A stretch of DNA of 64,000 bases from Chelatococcus asaccharovorans (GCF_003201475.1 NZ_QJJK01000002.1:124001-188000), one strand, 5' to 3'; positions 53,060 to 63,746 are shown, counted from the stretch's first letter. Made by a program: numbers and translations. The notes: a model not told the origin generated them from the sequence alone.

Positions 53060-53124
53060 CGTGCAGAATGGCAGCCAAGATCGGAGCCCGCGTCGCGCCG
53101 TCTCAGAATAAATGGAGGTGGGAA

Positions 53125-54423
53125 ATGTCCCAGATGCATCTTGGCGTGTTCGTTCTCGGAACGGGACACCATGTATCCGCTTGGAAGCTCCCCGACTCTT
53201 GGGGTAATGCCGAAGACCTGAGCCTGCTGCAGCACGTCGCAAAGACGGCCGAGCGCGGAAAATTCGATCTGATCTTCTTTGCCGATGCACTGAATACCGG
53301 ACCGAACGTGCATCCCTCCATGATGGTGCGGCTCGAACCTCTCACACTTTTGTCCGCCCTTGCGATGACGACGAGCCATATCGGGCTCGCGGCGACGGCG
53401 TCAGCGACCTACAGCGAGCCCTACAATCTCGCGCGTCTGTTCGCGTCGCTCGATCACATCAGCGGCGGGCGTGCGGCCTGGAACGTCGTCACCGGCGCCT
53501 TTCCTGAAGCGGCCTTGAACTTCAGCCGCGATCACCATCCCCCGCATGCCCAGCGCTATGCCTCCGCGACGGAATTCGTCCAGGTCGCCAAGGGCCTCTG
53601 GGACAGCTGGGATGACGGCGCCATCGTCATGGACAAGCGCGAGGGCCGCTTCGCCGATACGTCGCGCATGCATGTCCTCGACCACAAGGGCGAATTCTAT
53701 ACAGTCAAAGGGCCGTTGAATATTTCGCGGCCGCCGCAAGGCCATCCCGTCATCATCCAGGCAGGCGCCTCCGATGCCGGCCGGGCGCTTGCCGCCTCGA
53801 TTGCCGAGATCGTCTTCGCCGTCCAGCAGGACCTCAATGCGGCGAAAGCTTTCCGTGCCGATCTCCGCGAACTCGCCAGCCAATCAGGCCGCAATCCCGA
53901 CCACATGAAGGTCATGCCCGGCGTTTCGCCCATCATCGGCGAGACCGAGGCCGACGCCAAGGCAAAGCTCGCCATGCTCGTCGAGATGATGGATCCGAAA
54001 TCGGCACTCAAGGTTCTGTCAGAGCGCCTCGGGCAGGATCTGTCGGACTACCCGCTCGATGGCCCGGTTCCCGATCTGCCGCCGTCGAGCATGATGCAGG
54101 GACACGCCGTCACACTGACCGCGATGGCCAAGGCGAAGAACATGACCCTGCGGGAGTTGCGCGATTATGCGGCGGCGGCCATGGGGCACCGCCTGCTCGT
54201 CGGCACGCCCGAGATGGTGGCCGATGGGCTCGAGGAGTGGTTCGTCGCCGGTGCTGCCGACGGCTTCAATGTCATGCCGTCCTGGTTCCCCGGCGCCTTC
54301 GACGACTTCGTCGATCACGTCGTCCCCATCCTCCAGAAGCGCGGCCTGTTCCGCACGGACTATACCGGGCGGACGTTGCGCGATCACCTCGGCCTGCCGC
54401 GACCGGCCGCGCCGACGCGCTAG
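53125..54423 (+). CDS. FMNH2-dependent monooxygenase, NtaA/SnaA/DszA family
   Basis: Luciferase-fold flavin monooxygenase of 432 residues. Family signs: MHLGVFVLGTGHHVSAWKLP, FDLIFFADALNTGPNVHPSM, SGGRAAWNVVTGAFPEAALN and RYASATEFVQVAKGLWDSWD. GGAGGTGGG lies directly before ATG 53125, so this start is secure. Such enzymes cleave C-S or C-N bonds in sulfur compounds, nitrilotriacetate or related chelators with reduced FMN from a separate reductase, which is not encoded nearby. The substrate cannot be assigned. Confidence 0.92.
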   Translation: MSQMHLGVFVLGTGHHVSAWKLPDSWGNAEDLSLLQHVAKTAERGKFDLIFFADALNTGPNVHPSMMVRLEPLTLLSALAMTTSHIGLAATASATYSEPYNLARLFASLDHISGGRAAWNVVTGAFPEAALNFSRDHHPPHAQRYASATEFVQVAKGLWDSWDDGAIVMDKREGRFADTSRMHVLDHKGEFYTVKGPLNISRPPQGHPVIIQAGASDAGRALAASIAEIVFAVQQDLNAAKAFRADLRELASQSGRNPDHMKVMPGVSPIIGETEADAKAKLAMLVEMMDPKSALKVLSERLGQDLSDYPLDGPVPDLPPSSMMQGHAVTLTAMAKAKNMTLRELRDYAAAAMGHRLLVGTPEMVADGLEEWFVAGAADGFNVMPSWFPGAFDDFVDHVVPILQKRGLFRTDYTGRTLRDHLGLPRPAAPTR

Positions 54424-54639
54424 GTTCAATCGACATTCAAGAATTGGCGCAAGAGTTACATTGTCATCACCGGGCTTGTCCCGGTGATCTCCATCGGAAA
54501 GGTGCCTCGGTTCATCGGGATGGCAACGGAACTCAGCTATTGCCGAGTTCCGCGTTGGTCAAGTCGAAGTCGGGCAAGCCCAACTTCAATGACAAGCCCG
54601 GCCATGACGGCGGAGGACGCTGAATGTCGATTGAGCCTA
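54421..54639. repeat. 219-bp nested palindromic element between convergent genes
   Basis: The outer arms 54421-54439 and 54621-54639 are inverted copies of TAGGYTCAATCGACATTCA with one mismatch in 19. Each begins with the TAG stop codon of the gene it flanks. Inside lie a second imperfect pair (about 54461-54480 and 54591-54610, 15 of 20 matching), a perfect hairpin ATCACCGGG-CTTGT-CCCGGTGAT, and a central hairpin GGAACTCAGC-TATT-GCCGAGTTCC (one mismatch). The CCGGGCTTGTCCCGG part resembles a repeat widespread in this order (recalled, not checked). Confidence 0.75.
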
Positions 54640-55626
54640 GTCATCCAGCACAGGCGGGCGCCTGAGGCCATACTGGTCGAGCATGGCCGCGAATGCCTTG
54701 AGGCGCTCGCGGCGATAGGCATCGATGTCAAGATTTTCGTAGTCGAGAAACCCTTTGCCGGTCTTCAAGCCGATGCGGCCGTCCGCCATGTTGCGCTCGA
54801 TGATGGCGGCCGGCGCATGACGCTGGTCATCGAGCGCCTTCGCCAGGTAATGGCTGGCATAGTAGAGAATATCGCCGCCGCCCCAGTCGATGAACTCAAG
54901 CAAACCCAGAACCGCGAAACGGAAACCGAATCCATATTTGATGGCCTTGTCGAGCTCTTCCGCCGTGGCCACACCTTCCGCGACCATGCGCGCGGCCTCG
55001 TTCATGGCAAGCGCCTGGATGCGCGGCACGATGTAGCCGGGGCTCGGGGCACAGGTCACCGGCACCTTGCCGACGGCCTCCAGCAAGGCGCGCAGCCGCG
55101 CCGTGACGGCCGGATCCGTCGCCTTGCCCGGCGACAGCTCGACCAGCGGTACGAGATAGGCGGGGTTGAGCCAATGGGCATTGAGAAATCGCTCGGGATG
55201 CTCCACCGCGCCGGAGAGATCGTCCACGAGGATCGTGGACGTGGTCGAGGCGATGATCGGTTCCGGCCCGGCGAGCCGGGACGCCCTGGCCAGCGCCTCG
55301 CGCTTGAGATCGAGCACCTCCGGCACGCCCTCGAAGATCACGGCGGCACCGGACAGCGCGGCACCTGCCTCGGCCTCCGGCACCACCGAAACCCTTGCCG
55401 CAAGCTGATCGACGGCCGCGCCGTCAAACAGGCCGAGCTCCGCCAGCATGCCAAGCGTGCTGCGCACCTCACCCAGCGCCTCGGCCGCGAGGCGCGCGAA
55501 ATCCTCGGCCGGGCGGGCCTTGAGATCGACGATGGCGACGGGATGGCCGGCATAGGCAAAGACCGCGGCGATGCCGCGTCCCATGCGGCCGGCGCCGAGA
55601 CAGGCGATGCGTTCGCGCCCACTCAT
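54637..55626 (-). CDS. 3-hydroxyacyl-CoA dehydrogenase family protein
   Basis: NAD-dependent dehydrogenase of 329 residues. Rossmann motif IACLGAGRMGRGIAAVFAYA; the central STTSTILVDDLSGAVEHPER with HWLNPAYLVPLVELSPG gives the catalytic His-Glu region, and the C-terminal domain has SPGYIVPRIQALAMNEAARM and GIGLKTGKGFLDY-like ending RIGLKTGKGFLDYE. Start overlaps the previous gene (ATGA). Similar proteins include carnitine dehydrogenases, so the substrate need not be a CoA ester. Last gene of a five-gene operon; its stop codon is the first three bases of the inverted repeat arm. Confidence 0.9.
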   Translation of the reverse strand: MSGRERIACLGAGRMGRGIAAVFAYAGHPVAIVDLKARPAEDFARLAAEALGEVRSTLGMLAELGLFDGAAVDQLAARVSVVPEAEAGAALSGAAVIFEGVPEVLDLKREALARASRLAGPEPIIASTTSTILVDDLSGAVEHPERFLNAHWLNPAYLVPLVELSPGKATDPAVTARLRALLEAVGKVPVTCAPSPGYIVPRIQALAMNEAARMVAEGVATAEELDKAIKYGFGFRFAVLGLLEFIDWGGGDILYYASHYLAKALDDQRHAPAAIIERNMADGRIGLKTGKGFLDYENLDIDAYRRERLKAFAAMLDQYGLRRPPVLDD

Positions 55627-56729
55627 TGGAAACCATTCCTCAAAAGCGTCTGCAGCGCGGCGCGGTCGTAGTTGCCGAAGCCGATGCCGGAAAGCGTGCG
55701 GCCGGTCTGCATGAAATCCTGACCGCAGACCGCGCCGCCGATCGCCGTGAAGGCCCGCATCAACGGCGTTTCAACGCCGGCCAGTTCCCCGACCGAACGG
55801 AAGAACGACAGGCCGATGCGCGTGTCCTCCATCATGTAGCGATGCTCTGTCAGCACGATGTTTTCGCGCCAGTCGCCGGAATCGGTGAGCCGGTCGTGCG
55901 AGCCGCGCCCATACATCCATTCCTCGCCCTCGCGCGCATAGTGATGGGCGAGCGGGAAATGCGGCCCGCCGTAGCCCAAAGCCTCGCGAATGGCGATGCG
56001 CTCCGCATCGAGCGCATCGGTCACGCGGCGGATGGCGGGCTGCGTGCCCTCCTTGTGGATGTCCCAGCGGGGGAAATGCTCCAGCGGCCCCGCGTTCATG
56101 GTGATGAGCGGCGGGTGGATGATCGGCCCGGCATTCATCAGCGCGCCGGACAGGGCATCGCCACAATCTTCGATCACGCCCGGAAAGGCCCGACCGATGA
56201 CGTCGAGCGCATGGGCCTTGCGCGTGAGCGGGAAGACGCCGGTCGGCAGGCGCTTCGCGCGCACGGTGATCGCCACCTCGAAGGGGCCGTGCTTGCGCGT
56301 CAGCCAGGGCAGCGTGCCGGTCTCGGCGAAGGCGACCGCCGCGCGGTTGCCGGCATCATGGGCGGCCTTGGCGAAGATCATCGAGCCGAAAGTCCCCGGC
56401 GGCAGATAGACCACCTGGCCGTCAGTGAGATGGGGGGCGAGCCAGCGCGCAATATCGGGCTGGGCGGTCGCGGGCGCCGGGCAGACGATGAGTTCGGCAT
56501 CACGCACGGCGGCGGCGATATCATCGGTGATGAGCCCGACGGTCGCCTCGTGCCGACCTGCGAAATCCTTGATCGCAATGGTGCGGCCGGCGGCGTTGTG
56601 GGCCTTCACCGCTTCCCCGTCGCGCCGCCACAGCCGGACGTCATGGCCCGCAAGCGCGAAATCTCCGGCCGCCGCGAACGAGCCGTTGCCTCCGCCAAGA
56701 ACGGCAATCTTCATCACGGCAATCTTCAT
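55623..56729 (-). CDS. NAD/NADP octopine/nopaline dehydrogenase family protein
   Basis: Opine-dehydrogenase-fold protein of 368 residues. N-terminal Rossmann MKIAVLGGGNGSFAAAGDFA, the opine catalytic segment GPIIHPPLITMNAGPLEHFP with conserved His, and the C-terminal helical domain. GGGAG is 8 bases before ATG 56729. The first 15 bases are duplicated, giving MKIAV twice and a second usable ATG at 56714. In a fatty-acid-like operon, its role could be reduction or oxidation of an N-substituted amino acid (inference). Confidence 0.88.
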   Translation of the reverse strand: MKIAVMKIAVLGGGNGSFAAAGDFALAGHDVRLWRRDGEAVKAHNAAGRTIAIKDFAGRHEATVGLITDDIAAAVRDAELIVCPAPATAQPDIARWLAPHLTDGQVVYLPPGTFGSMIFAKAAHDAGNRAAVAFAETGTLPWLTRKHGPFEVAITVRAKRLPTGVFPLTRKAHALDVIGRAFPGVIEDCGDALSGALMNAGPIIHPPLITMNAGPLEHFPRWDIHKEGTQPAIRRVTDALDAERIAIREALGYGGPHFPLAHHYAREGEEWMYGRGSHDRLTDSGDWRENIVLTEHRYMMEDTRIGLSFFRSVGELAGVETPLMRAFTAIGGAVCGQDFMQTGRTLSGIGFGNYDRAALQTLLRNGFQ

Positions 56730-56742
56730 CAGGGATCTCCCA

Positions 56743-58248
56743 TCACGCCTGTTGTTGCTTGAGAATGAAATGCTGCACCTTGCCCATGGCATTGCGCGGC
56801 AGGCTGTCGACGAAGACGATCTCGCGCGGCACCTTGAAGCGGGCGAGATTGTCGCGCGCATGGGCGATGAGCGCCTCGGCGTCGACCGCGCAGTCGCGGC
56901 GGACCACCACATAGGCAACCGGCACTTCCTGCCATCGCGGATCCGGGGCGCCGATCACCGCGACTTCCGCGACCGCGGCATGCTCGCCGAGAACACGTTC
57001 CAGCTCGGCCGGATAGATATTCTCCCCGCCCGAGATGATGACATTCTTCTTGCGGTCATGGATGTGGAAATAGCCGTCCGCGTCGCGCGTGCCGATATCG
57101 CCGGTGTGATACCAGCCGTTCTTCAAGGCCTCGCCCGTCGCGGCCTCGTTGCCCCAATATTCGAAGAAGACGCTCGGCCCGCGCACGACGACCTCACCGG
57201 CGGTGCCATGCGGCACCTCCGCGCCCTGGTCATTGACGATGCGGGCCTCGCAATGAAGGCCCGGCAGGCCGGTCGAGGTGCCGCGCGGCGCGCCGCCGAG
57301 GCGCGTGTAGACGGCGATCGGGCAGGTCTCGGTCGAGCCATAGACCTGCAGCACCGGGATGCCGCGCGCAGCGACCGCGTCGATCAGCGGCTGCGGCACG
57401 TTGACGGAGCCGGTGGACAAGGCCCGCAGGCTGGAGAGATCCGTCGTCGCCCAATGCGGGTGTTCGACCACCGCCTGGATGGTGGTGGGCACGAGCACCG
57501 TATGCGTCGGACGGTCCTTGGCGATCGCCGCCAACGTCGCGTCGGGCGCGAAACGGCGATGGATGGTGACGGTCGCGCCCAGCTGCAGCGCGGGCGTCGT
57601 CTGGATATTCAGGCCGCCCACGTGGAAGAACGGCAGCACCGTGAGGATATGGTCGTCGCTCGTCAGGCCGTGCATGTGCAGGCTCATGGCGGCGTTCCAC
57701 ACCAGAGCCTCCTGCCGCAGCACCGCTCCCTTCGGCCGCCCCGTTGTGCCTGACGTGTAGACGATCAGGAGCGGGCAGGAATAATCGATATGGGGATTGC
57801 GTCCGTCACCCGTGCCCACGGCCAGGAATTCGTCGAAGGCAATCGCATCCGGGGGGGCGAATTCAAGCCCGACGACGCGCGTCTCCGGCGCGGCCTCGGC
57901 CAGGGGAGCAAGCACAGCCGCGTAGGTCTCCTCGACGAACAGCACCTTCACCGAGGCGTCGGTGAGGATGAACACCTGCTCCGGCACCGCAAGCCGCCAG
58001 TTGATCGGCACGAGCATCGCCCCGAGCCGCGCGCAGGCATAGAGCAGCACGAGATAGTCGGGATGATTGGCGGCGAGGATCGCCACCCGGTCGCCGCGCC
58101 CCACGCCGAGATGCGACTTCAGCGCGCGCGCCGTTGCGGCGATCCGCTGCGACAGGTCGCGATAGGTGAGTGTCGCGCCCTCGAAGCGGATCGCCAGCTT
58201 GTCGGGCGTGAAGGCCGCGTTGCGGTCGATGAGATCCGACAGATCCAT
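56743..58248 (-). CDS. AMP-dependent acyl-CoA synthetase/ligase
   Basis: Activates a carboxylic acid to its CoA thioester; 501 residues. Motif LLIVYTSGTTGRPKGAVL (P-loop), substrate-site VLQVYGSTETCPIAVY, NGWYHTGDIGTRDADGYFHI, RKKNVIISGGENIYPAELER, and the C-terminal catalytic Lys in SLPRNAMGKVQHF. ATG 58248 follows GAGAAAA and lies 8 bp after the acyl-CoA dehydrogenase stop. The product should feed the dehydrogenases of the same operon. Confidence 0.93.
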   Translation of the reverse strand: MDLSDLIDRNAAFTPDKLAIRFEGATLTYRDLSQRIAATARALKSHLGVGRGDRVAILAANHPDYLVLLYACARLGAMLVPINWRLAVPEQVFILTDASVKVLFVEETYAAVLAPLAEAAPETRVVGLEFAPPDAIAFDEFLAVGTGDGRNPHIDYSCPLLIVYTSGTTGRPKGAVLRQEALVWNAAMSLHMHGLTSDDHILTVLPFFHVGGLNIQTTPALQLGATVTIHRRFAPDATLAAIAKDRPTHTVLVPTTIQAVVEHPHWATTDLSSLRALSTGSVNVPQPLIDAVAARGIPVLQVYGSTETCPIAVYTRLGGAPRGTSTGLPGLHCEARIVNDQGAEVPHGTAGEVVVRGPSVFFEYWGNEAATGEALKNGWYHTGDIGTRDADGYFHIHDRKKNVIISGGENIYPAELERVLGEHAAVAEVAVIGAPDPRWQEVPVAYVVVRRDCAVDAEALIAHARDNLARFKVPREIVFVDSLPRNAMGKVQHFILKQQQA

Positions 58249-58256
58249 GCGTTTTC

Positions 58257-59549
58257 TCAGTCGTCCTTCTCGCCCGGCTCGTAGAGGGCCTCGCGACCGA
58301 TGCGGTCGACGCAGATTTCGGCGGTCCAGGGCAGCATGAGCGCGCCGCAGCGGCTGTCGCGGTAGATGCGCTCGAGCGGCAGGCTCTTCAGCATGGCCTG
58401 CCCGCCGCAGGTGCGGATCGCCTTCACGGCGATCGCATTGGCGTTCTCCATCACCGTGTGCTGCGCCGCATAGGCACGCAGGACCTGCTCGCGGCTCGGA
58501 TTGGCGCGCGCCTCCGTGATGGCCTGGAACCACAGCGCCTTGGTCTGCTCCAGCATGATGCGCATCTCGGCGACGGCGATCTGCTTGGTGGGGAACATGC
58601 GCCGCTTCACCGGCGGCATGCCCGGCAGTTCGCCGCGCAGATAGCCCACGGTGAAATCATAGGCCGCCTGCGCCAGCCCCATATAGGTCGGCGACAGGGT
58701 GATGAACATGTGCGGCCAGCGGCTCGCCGCCTGGAAATAGACGCCGTGCGGCATCAGCATCGCGTCCTCGGGCACGAACACATCCTTGAAGAGAAGCGTC
58801 CGCGAGACCGTGCCGCGCATCCCAAGCGGGTCCCAGTCGCCGACCACGGATACCCCTTCCGCATTGGCCGGCACAGCGAGATAGAGCGTGTTGCGCCGGC
58901 TCGCCGCCTCGCCCTCGGCGCGTTCCGTGCACAGCACGCCGTAATAGTCGGCAGCGCCCGACAGCGAAGCGAAGATCTTCTTGCCGTTGACGATGAAGCC
59001 GCCCGCGACCGGCCGCGCCTCCGTGCCGAAGGCGATGGCCCCGGCGGCCGCGGCCCCGCCCTCCGAGAAGGGCTGGGCATAGACCGCGCCGTCATTGACG
59101 ATGCGCTGATAGTGGACGCTGCGGCGGGCCCGGTGCGCGGCGCGATCCGCGGGCGTCATCTCGAGCTCGTCGGCCAGGGGGCCGGACCACAGCGTCGAGC
59201 AGACATGCATGTTCCAGGAGAGCGCGGTCGCCCCGCAATAGCGGCCGAGTTCGGCGGCTGCGAGACAATAGGTCTGGAAGTCCGCGCCGAGCCCGCCCTC
59301 ATCCTTTGAAATGCAGAGCCTGAGAAGCCCCTCGCCATGCATGTCGCGGAAATTCTCGATCGGGAAGGTCGCCTCCCGGTCGTGGAACGCGGCGCGCGGC
59401 GCCACCACGCGCTTGCCAAAGGCGCGGACCTTGGCGGTCAGCGCGGCCTGCTCGTCGCTCAGCCGGAAAGCGTCCGGCGCGAACAAGGGCGCGTCGATGG
59501 TTTCGCGGTCGAGACCGGTGGTTCCGGCATCATGGGCTTGGGCGCTCAT
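58257..59549 (-). CDS. Acyl-CoA dehydrogenase family flavoprotein
   Basis: FAD-dependent dehydrogenase of 430 residues. Segments typical of the family: FRDMHGEGLLRLCISKDEGG, the flavin-site PFSEGGAAAAGAIAFGTEA, FIVNGKKIFASLSGAADYYG and the C-terminal AIRTCGGQAMLKSLPLERIY. The usual catalytic-base region before the C-terminus reads RDSRCGALMLPWTAEI, so a different base or a desaturase-independent reaction cannot be excluded. AAGGAAA precedes the start. Second gene of the operon. Confidence 0.91.
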   Translation of the reverse strand: MSAQAHDAGTTGLDRETIDAPLFAPDAFRLSDEQAALTAKVRAFGKRVVAPRAAFHDREATFPIENFRDMHGEGLLRLCISKDEGGLGADFQTYCLAAAELGRYCGATALSWNMHVCSTLWSGPLADELEMTPADRAAHRARRSVHYQRIVNDGAVYAQPFSEGGAAAAGAIAFGTEARPVAGGFIVNGKKIFASLSGAADYYGVLCTERAEGEAASRRNTLYLAVPANAEGVSVVGDWDPLGMRGTVSRTLLFKDVFVPEDAMLMPHGVYFQAASRWPHMFITLSPTYMGLAQAAYDFTVGYLRGELPGMPPVKRRMFPTKQIAVAEMRIMLEQTKALWFQAITEARANPSREQVLRAYAAQHTVMENANAIAVKAIRTCGGQAMLKSLPLERIYRDSRCGALMLPWTAEICVDRIGREALYEPGEKDD

Positions 59550-59562
59550 CGGAACGTTTCCT

Positions 59563-60360
59563 TCATCGGTTCTGGTCGAGCTCTGCCAGACAATCGAGAA
59601 TGGCGGCGTTGAATAGGGCTGGCGCCTCGCAGTTCGGCAGGTGGCCGACGCCGGGCAGAAGCCGAAAACGCGCGCCGGGGATGCGCGAGGCCATGCGCTC
59701 CATCATCTGGGGAGGCGCGTTGCGGTCATGCTCGCCGACGAGGCACAGCACGGGCACGCGGATAGCGCCGAGATTGGCGCGCTCGTCGAAATTCACGAGG
59801 CACAGCACCGCCGCGCGATAGGTCGCGGCAGGGGTCACGGCCATGGTCGCGATGGCGAGCGCGCGCCCCTGCGCTTCGGGGTGCGGCCCCATCATGCCGT
59901 CGACCATCTCCGGCGCGAGCTCCGCCATGGTCCGGCCGCTCGCGAGCGGCGCGAGCCGCGCGGCCACGAAAGCCTTCTGGAAGTCGCCCTGCGGGTTGCC
60001 GAAGGCGGGGCTGGTGCCGACCAGGACGGCGGCATGATAGGCGTCCGGTTTCCGCCGCAGCATCGTCTGCACCACCATGCCGCCCATGGAATGGCCGACA
60101 AGGACGGGCTTCAGTTCGCCGACCTCCCCGATCGCCGCCTCGACATCGGCGGCGAGCTCCTCGAAATCCATGGTGGTGACGGCCGGACGGGCGCCATAGC
60201 CCGGCATGTCGAGCGGCACGGGCCGGAAGCCCGCCGCAGCGAAAGCCGCCATCTGCGGATCCCATACCCGCGCGCTGCCGCCGATGCCGTGGATGAACAC
60301 GACCGCGCGCCTTCCGTCATTCCCCTCGCCGAGGTGATCGCCTCGCGCGTCCGCGCTCAT
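59563..60360 (-). CDS. Alpha/beta-fold hydrolase
   Basis: Hydrolase of 265 residues. Oxyanion segment VVFIHGIGGSARVWDPQMAA, nucleophile elbow VLVGHSMGGMVVQ with Ser, acid VLCLVGEHDRNAPPQ and the final His in LLPGVGHLPNCEAP: the full triad. Start ATG 60360 is preceded by GGGAGG. First gene of the operon and thus probably an early step, such as ester or thioester hydrolysis (inference). Confidence 0.92.
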   Translation of the reverse strand: MSADARGDHLGEGNDGRRAVVFIHGIGGSARVWDPQMAAFAAAGFRPVPLDMPGYGARPAVTTMDFEELAADVEAAIGEVGELKPVLVGHSMGGMVVQTMLRRKPDAYHAAVLVGTSPAFGNPQGDFQKAFVAARLAPLASGRTMAELAPEMVDGMMGPHPEAQGRALAIATMAVTPAATYRAAVLCLVNFDERANLGAIRVPVLCLVGEHDRNAPPQMMERMASRIPGARFRLLPGVGHLPNCEAPALFNAAILDCLAELDQNR

Positions 60361-60547
60361 ATGGGCCTCCCGAGCGTTCTTACGCAGCGTGCATGCTAGC
60401 AAACCCCATCTATATGAAAAGGAATATTTCTAGGCAGTGCCGGATAGAAAACAGGCGACCGCCCGGTCAGGCCCGCGGCCTGGCAGGCAGTCGCCTGGTG
60501 CGTATGATCGCCTTTGGAGTGCGAACAGGGCTGGCCTGCGGACCGAT

Positions 60548-60811
60548 TCAGCCCTGCGTGACGCTTGCCGCCGCCTTGAGCCACAGCGCAACGGCCTCCG
60601 CGCCCGGATCCGGATAGCCCAGCGCGCGCGCCGATATAGCTGGAACGCCCCCGGCGCGGCATCATGTCGGCTGTGCGGGCAGCGCCCTTGCTGGCGGCCT
60701 CGGCGGCGGCGCGCAATTGCGCGGCGATCCCGCCGCCCGGGCCATGGCTTCGGCGGCCGGCCAAAGCGCATCCACCATGGTGCGGTCGCCCGCCTTGGCC
60801 CTCACATTCAG
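60548..60811 (-). pseudogene. Decayed C-terminal fragment of dihydroxyacetone kinase subunit DhaL
   Basis: Read on the minus strand from 60811: NVRAKAGDRTMVDALWPAAE in one frame, then, after a shift near 60740, GIAAQLRAAAEAASKG and TADMMPRRGRSSYIG in a second frame, then back in the first frame RALGYPDPGAEAVALWLKAA and SVTQG with a stop at 60548. This is the C-terminal half of DhaL (GDRTM, RGRASYLGERS-like and DPGA motifs). The second shift falls in a GGCGCGCGCGC run, which points to slippage. The N-terminal half is absent: its place is taken by the methyltransferase gene, whose stop codon touches the fragment. Confidence 0.75.
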
Positions 60812-61611
60812 GCGCGGCCGCGAATGGCCCACGCGCGCGTCGTGAAGCGAAGGGTGCCGTCCTGCGCGGGGGCAAGGGTTGCGGCGAGCTTGTCCGCGAG
60901 ATGCCGGCGCGTGTCCGGGCTCAGGCGCGCGCAATAGCCCGAGGCCGGCCCGGTGCCGAGGGTGAACGGGTGCCAGAAATCGTCGAAATTCCGGAAGACG
61001 GCCTCCGCCTCGATGGCCCGCGCCTCGACTGCAACGAACCCGCCGCGCTCCGCCAGCGCGCTGAGCTCAACGGGCGTGCAGAAGGGAAAGCGCTTGTTTT
61101 CCTGGAGCTCTTCCGCCGCGGGGTCGATCTCCGCCGCGGCGGCCCAGAAGGCGCGCACGAAGCCGAGCCCACCGCCCGGATAATCCCACACATAAAAGCC
61201 CACCGCGCCGCCGGGACGCGTGACGCGCCGCATTTCCGCAAGCGCCCGCTCGCGATCGGGCACGAAATTGAGCACGAGGGCTGATACCACGACATCGCGG
61301 CTGCCGGTCTCGACGGGCAGCGCGCCCGCCTCCCCTATCTGGAAGACGGCCCGAGGATCGTGCACATGGGCGCGTGCACGCTCGAGAAAGCCCTCAGAGG
61401 GATCGATGCCGAGGAGACTGCGCGGATTGGCGCGCGCCAGCACGGTCGCGGACAGCGCGCCTGTTCCGCATCCCACCTCGAGCCAGTCGCGCCCCTCGCC
61501 GGCATCGAGCCAGTCGATGAAAATCGGCGCGATCTGCCGGCTCCAGCGGCCCATGTAAAGGTCGTAGCTATCGCCTGCCACCCAGGCGTCATGACGGGAT
61601 GTATCGGGCAT
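60808..61611 (-). CDS. Class I SAM-dependent methyltransferase
   Basis: Methyltransferase of 267 residues. SAM-binding WLEVGCGTGALSATVLARAN (motif I), LLGIDPSEGFLERARAHV, motif post-II ALPVETGSRDVVVSALVLNF, and EMRRVTRPGGAVGFYVWDYP. It resembles the UbiE/Methyltransf_11 group; the acceptor is unknown. GGAG is about 9 bases before ATG 61611. A much longer open frame in the same phase upstream is antisense to the ABC-F gene and is not part of it. The stop overlaps the dhaL remnant. Confidence 0.9.
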   Translation of the reverse strand: MPDTSRHDAWVAGDSYDLYMGRWSRQIAPIFIDWLDAGEGRDWLEVGCGTGALSATVLARANPRSLLGIDPSEGFLERARAHVHDPRAVFQIGEAGALPVETGSRDVVVSALVLNFVPDRERALAEMRRVTRPGGAVGFYVWDYPGGGLGFVRAFWAAAAEIDPAAEELQENKRFPFCTPVELSALAERGGFVAVEARAIEAEAVFRNFDDFWHPFTLGTGPASGYCARLSPDTRRHLADKLAATLAPAQDGTLRFTTRAWAIRGRA

Positions 61612-61746
61612 GGCACGCGCTCCGGCCCCCGTGACCCGGCGGGAGGTTACACCCAAACCGCGCCACCGGGAACGCCGGCCCTTTCGCCGCAGCGCAACAT
61701 GGCCTAAAGCCACGGGCAAAGTCCCTCGACAGGTTCCCGTGCGCGC

Positions 61747-63369
<1,623 letters not shown>

Positions 63370-63746
63370 TGGGGGGTGAGGACAGCCAAGCTCTGATTAT
63401 CCCACACTATTAGCGATGAATTATTGCCGGATGATACCCCACTAAGCGACGGCGAAAGCACGGTGAGAGAATTGCCCCGATCTGATCGGCCATTTTATCC
63501 AATAACATACGAAATTACATTGTCGCATGGCATGTAAGATTATCAACCTGTAGCTGTCGTATCGTCAATCGTCACGGCGATATTTAAACCATTCCTTAGC
63601 TAGAATCGAGAATCGTCGATAAACCGGTCCGCGAAACTATGCTCGGATCTAGGGCACCGCGGATGTCTATAGAACATAAAATTTGCTGAAAAAAAGCTCA
63701 TCTGCTACCTTCCGTCAAGGGGATCGATCTACTGGGGCAGGAGCGA
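63370..63746. other. AT-richer intergenic region, possible island boundary
   Basis: 377 bases without a recognisable gene. Base composition changes from very GC-rich at 63370 to clearly AT-richer within about 50 bases and stays so to the window end. TTGCTG (63683-63688) and TACCTT (63706-63711) with a 17-base spacer form a possible promoter for the GHKL gene. No tRNA, integrase or direct repeat was identified. Confidence 0.45.

Larger units (their letters stand above)
52794..53124. other. AT-rich promoter region of the monooxygenase gene
   Basis: 331 bases without a gene. The second half is notably AT-rich against the surroundings and contains several TTTGAA/TTCAAA half-sites arranged as dyads, listed separately. 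It probably holds the monooxygenase promoter and its control sites. Confidence 0.5.
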
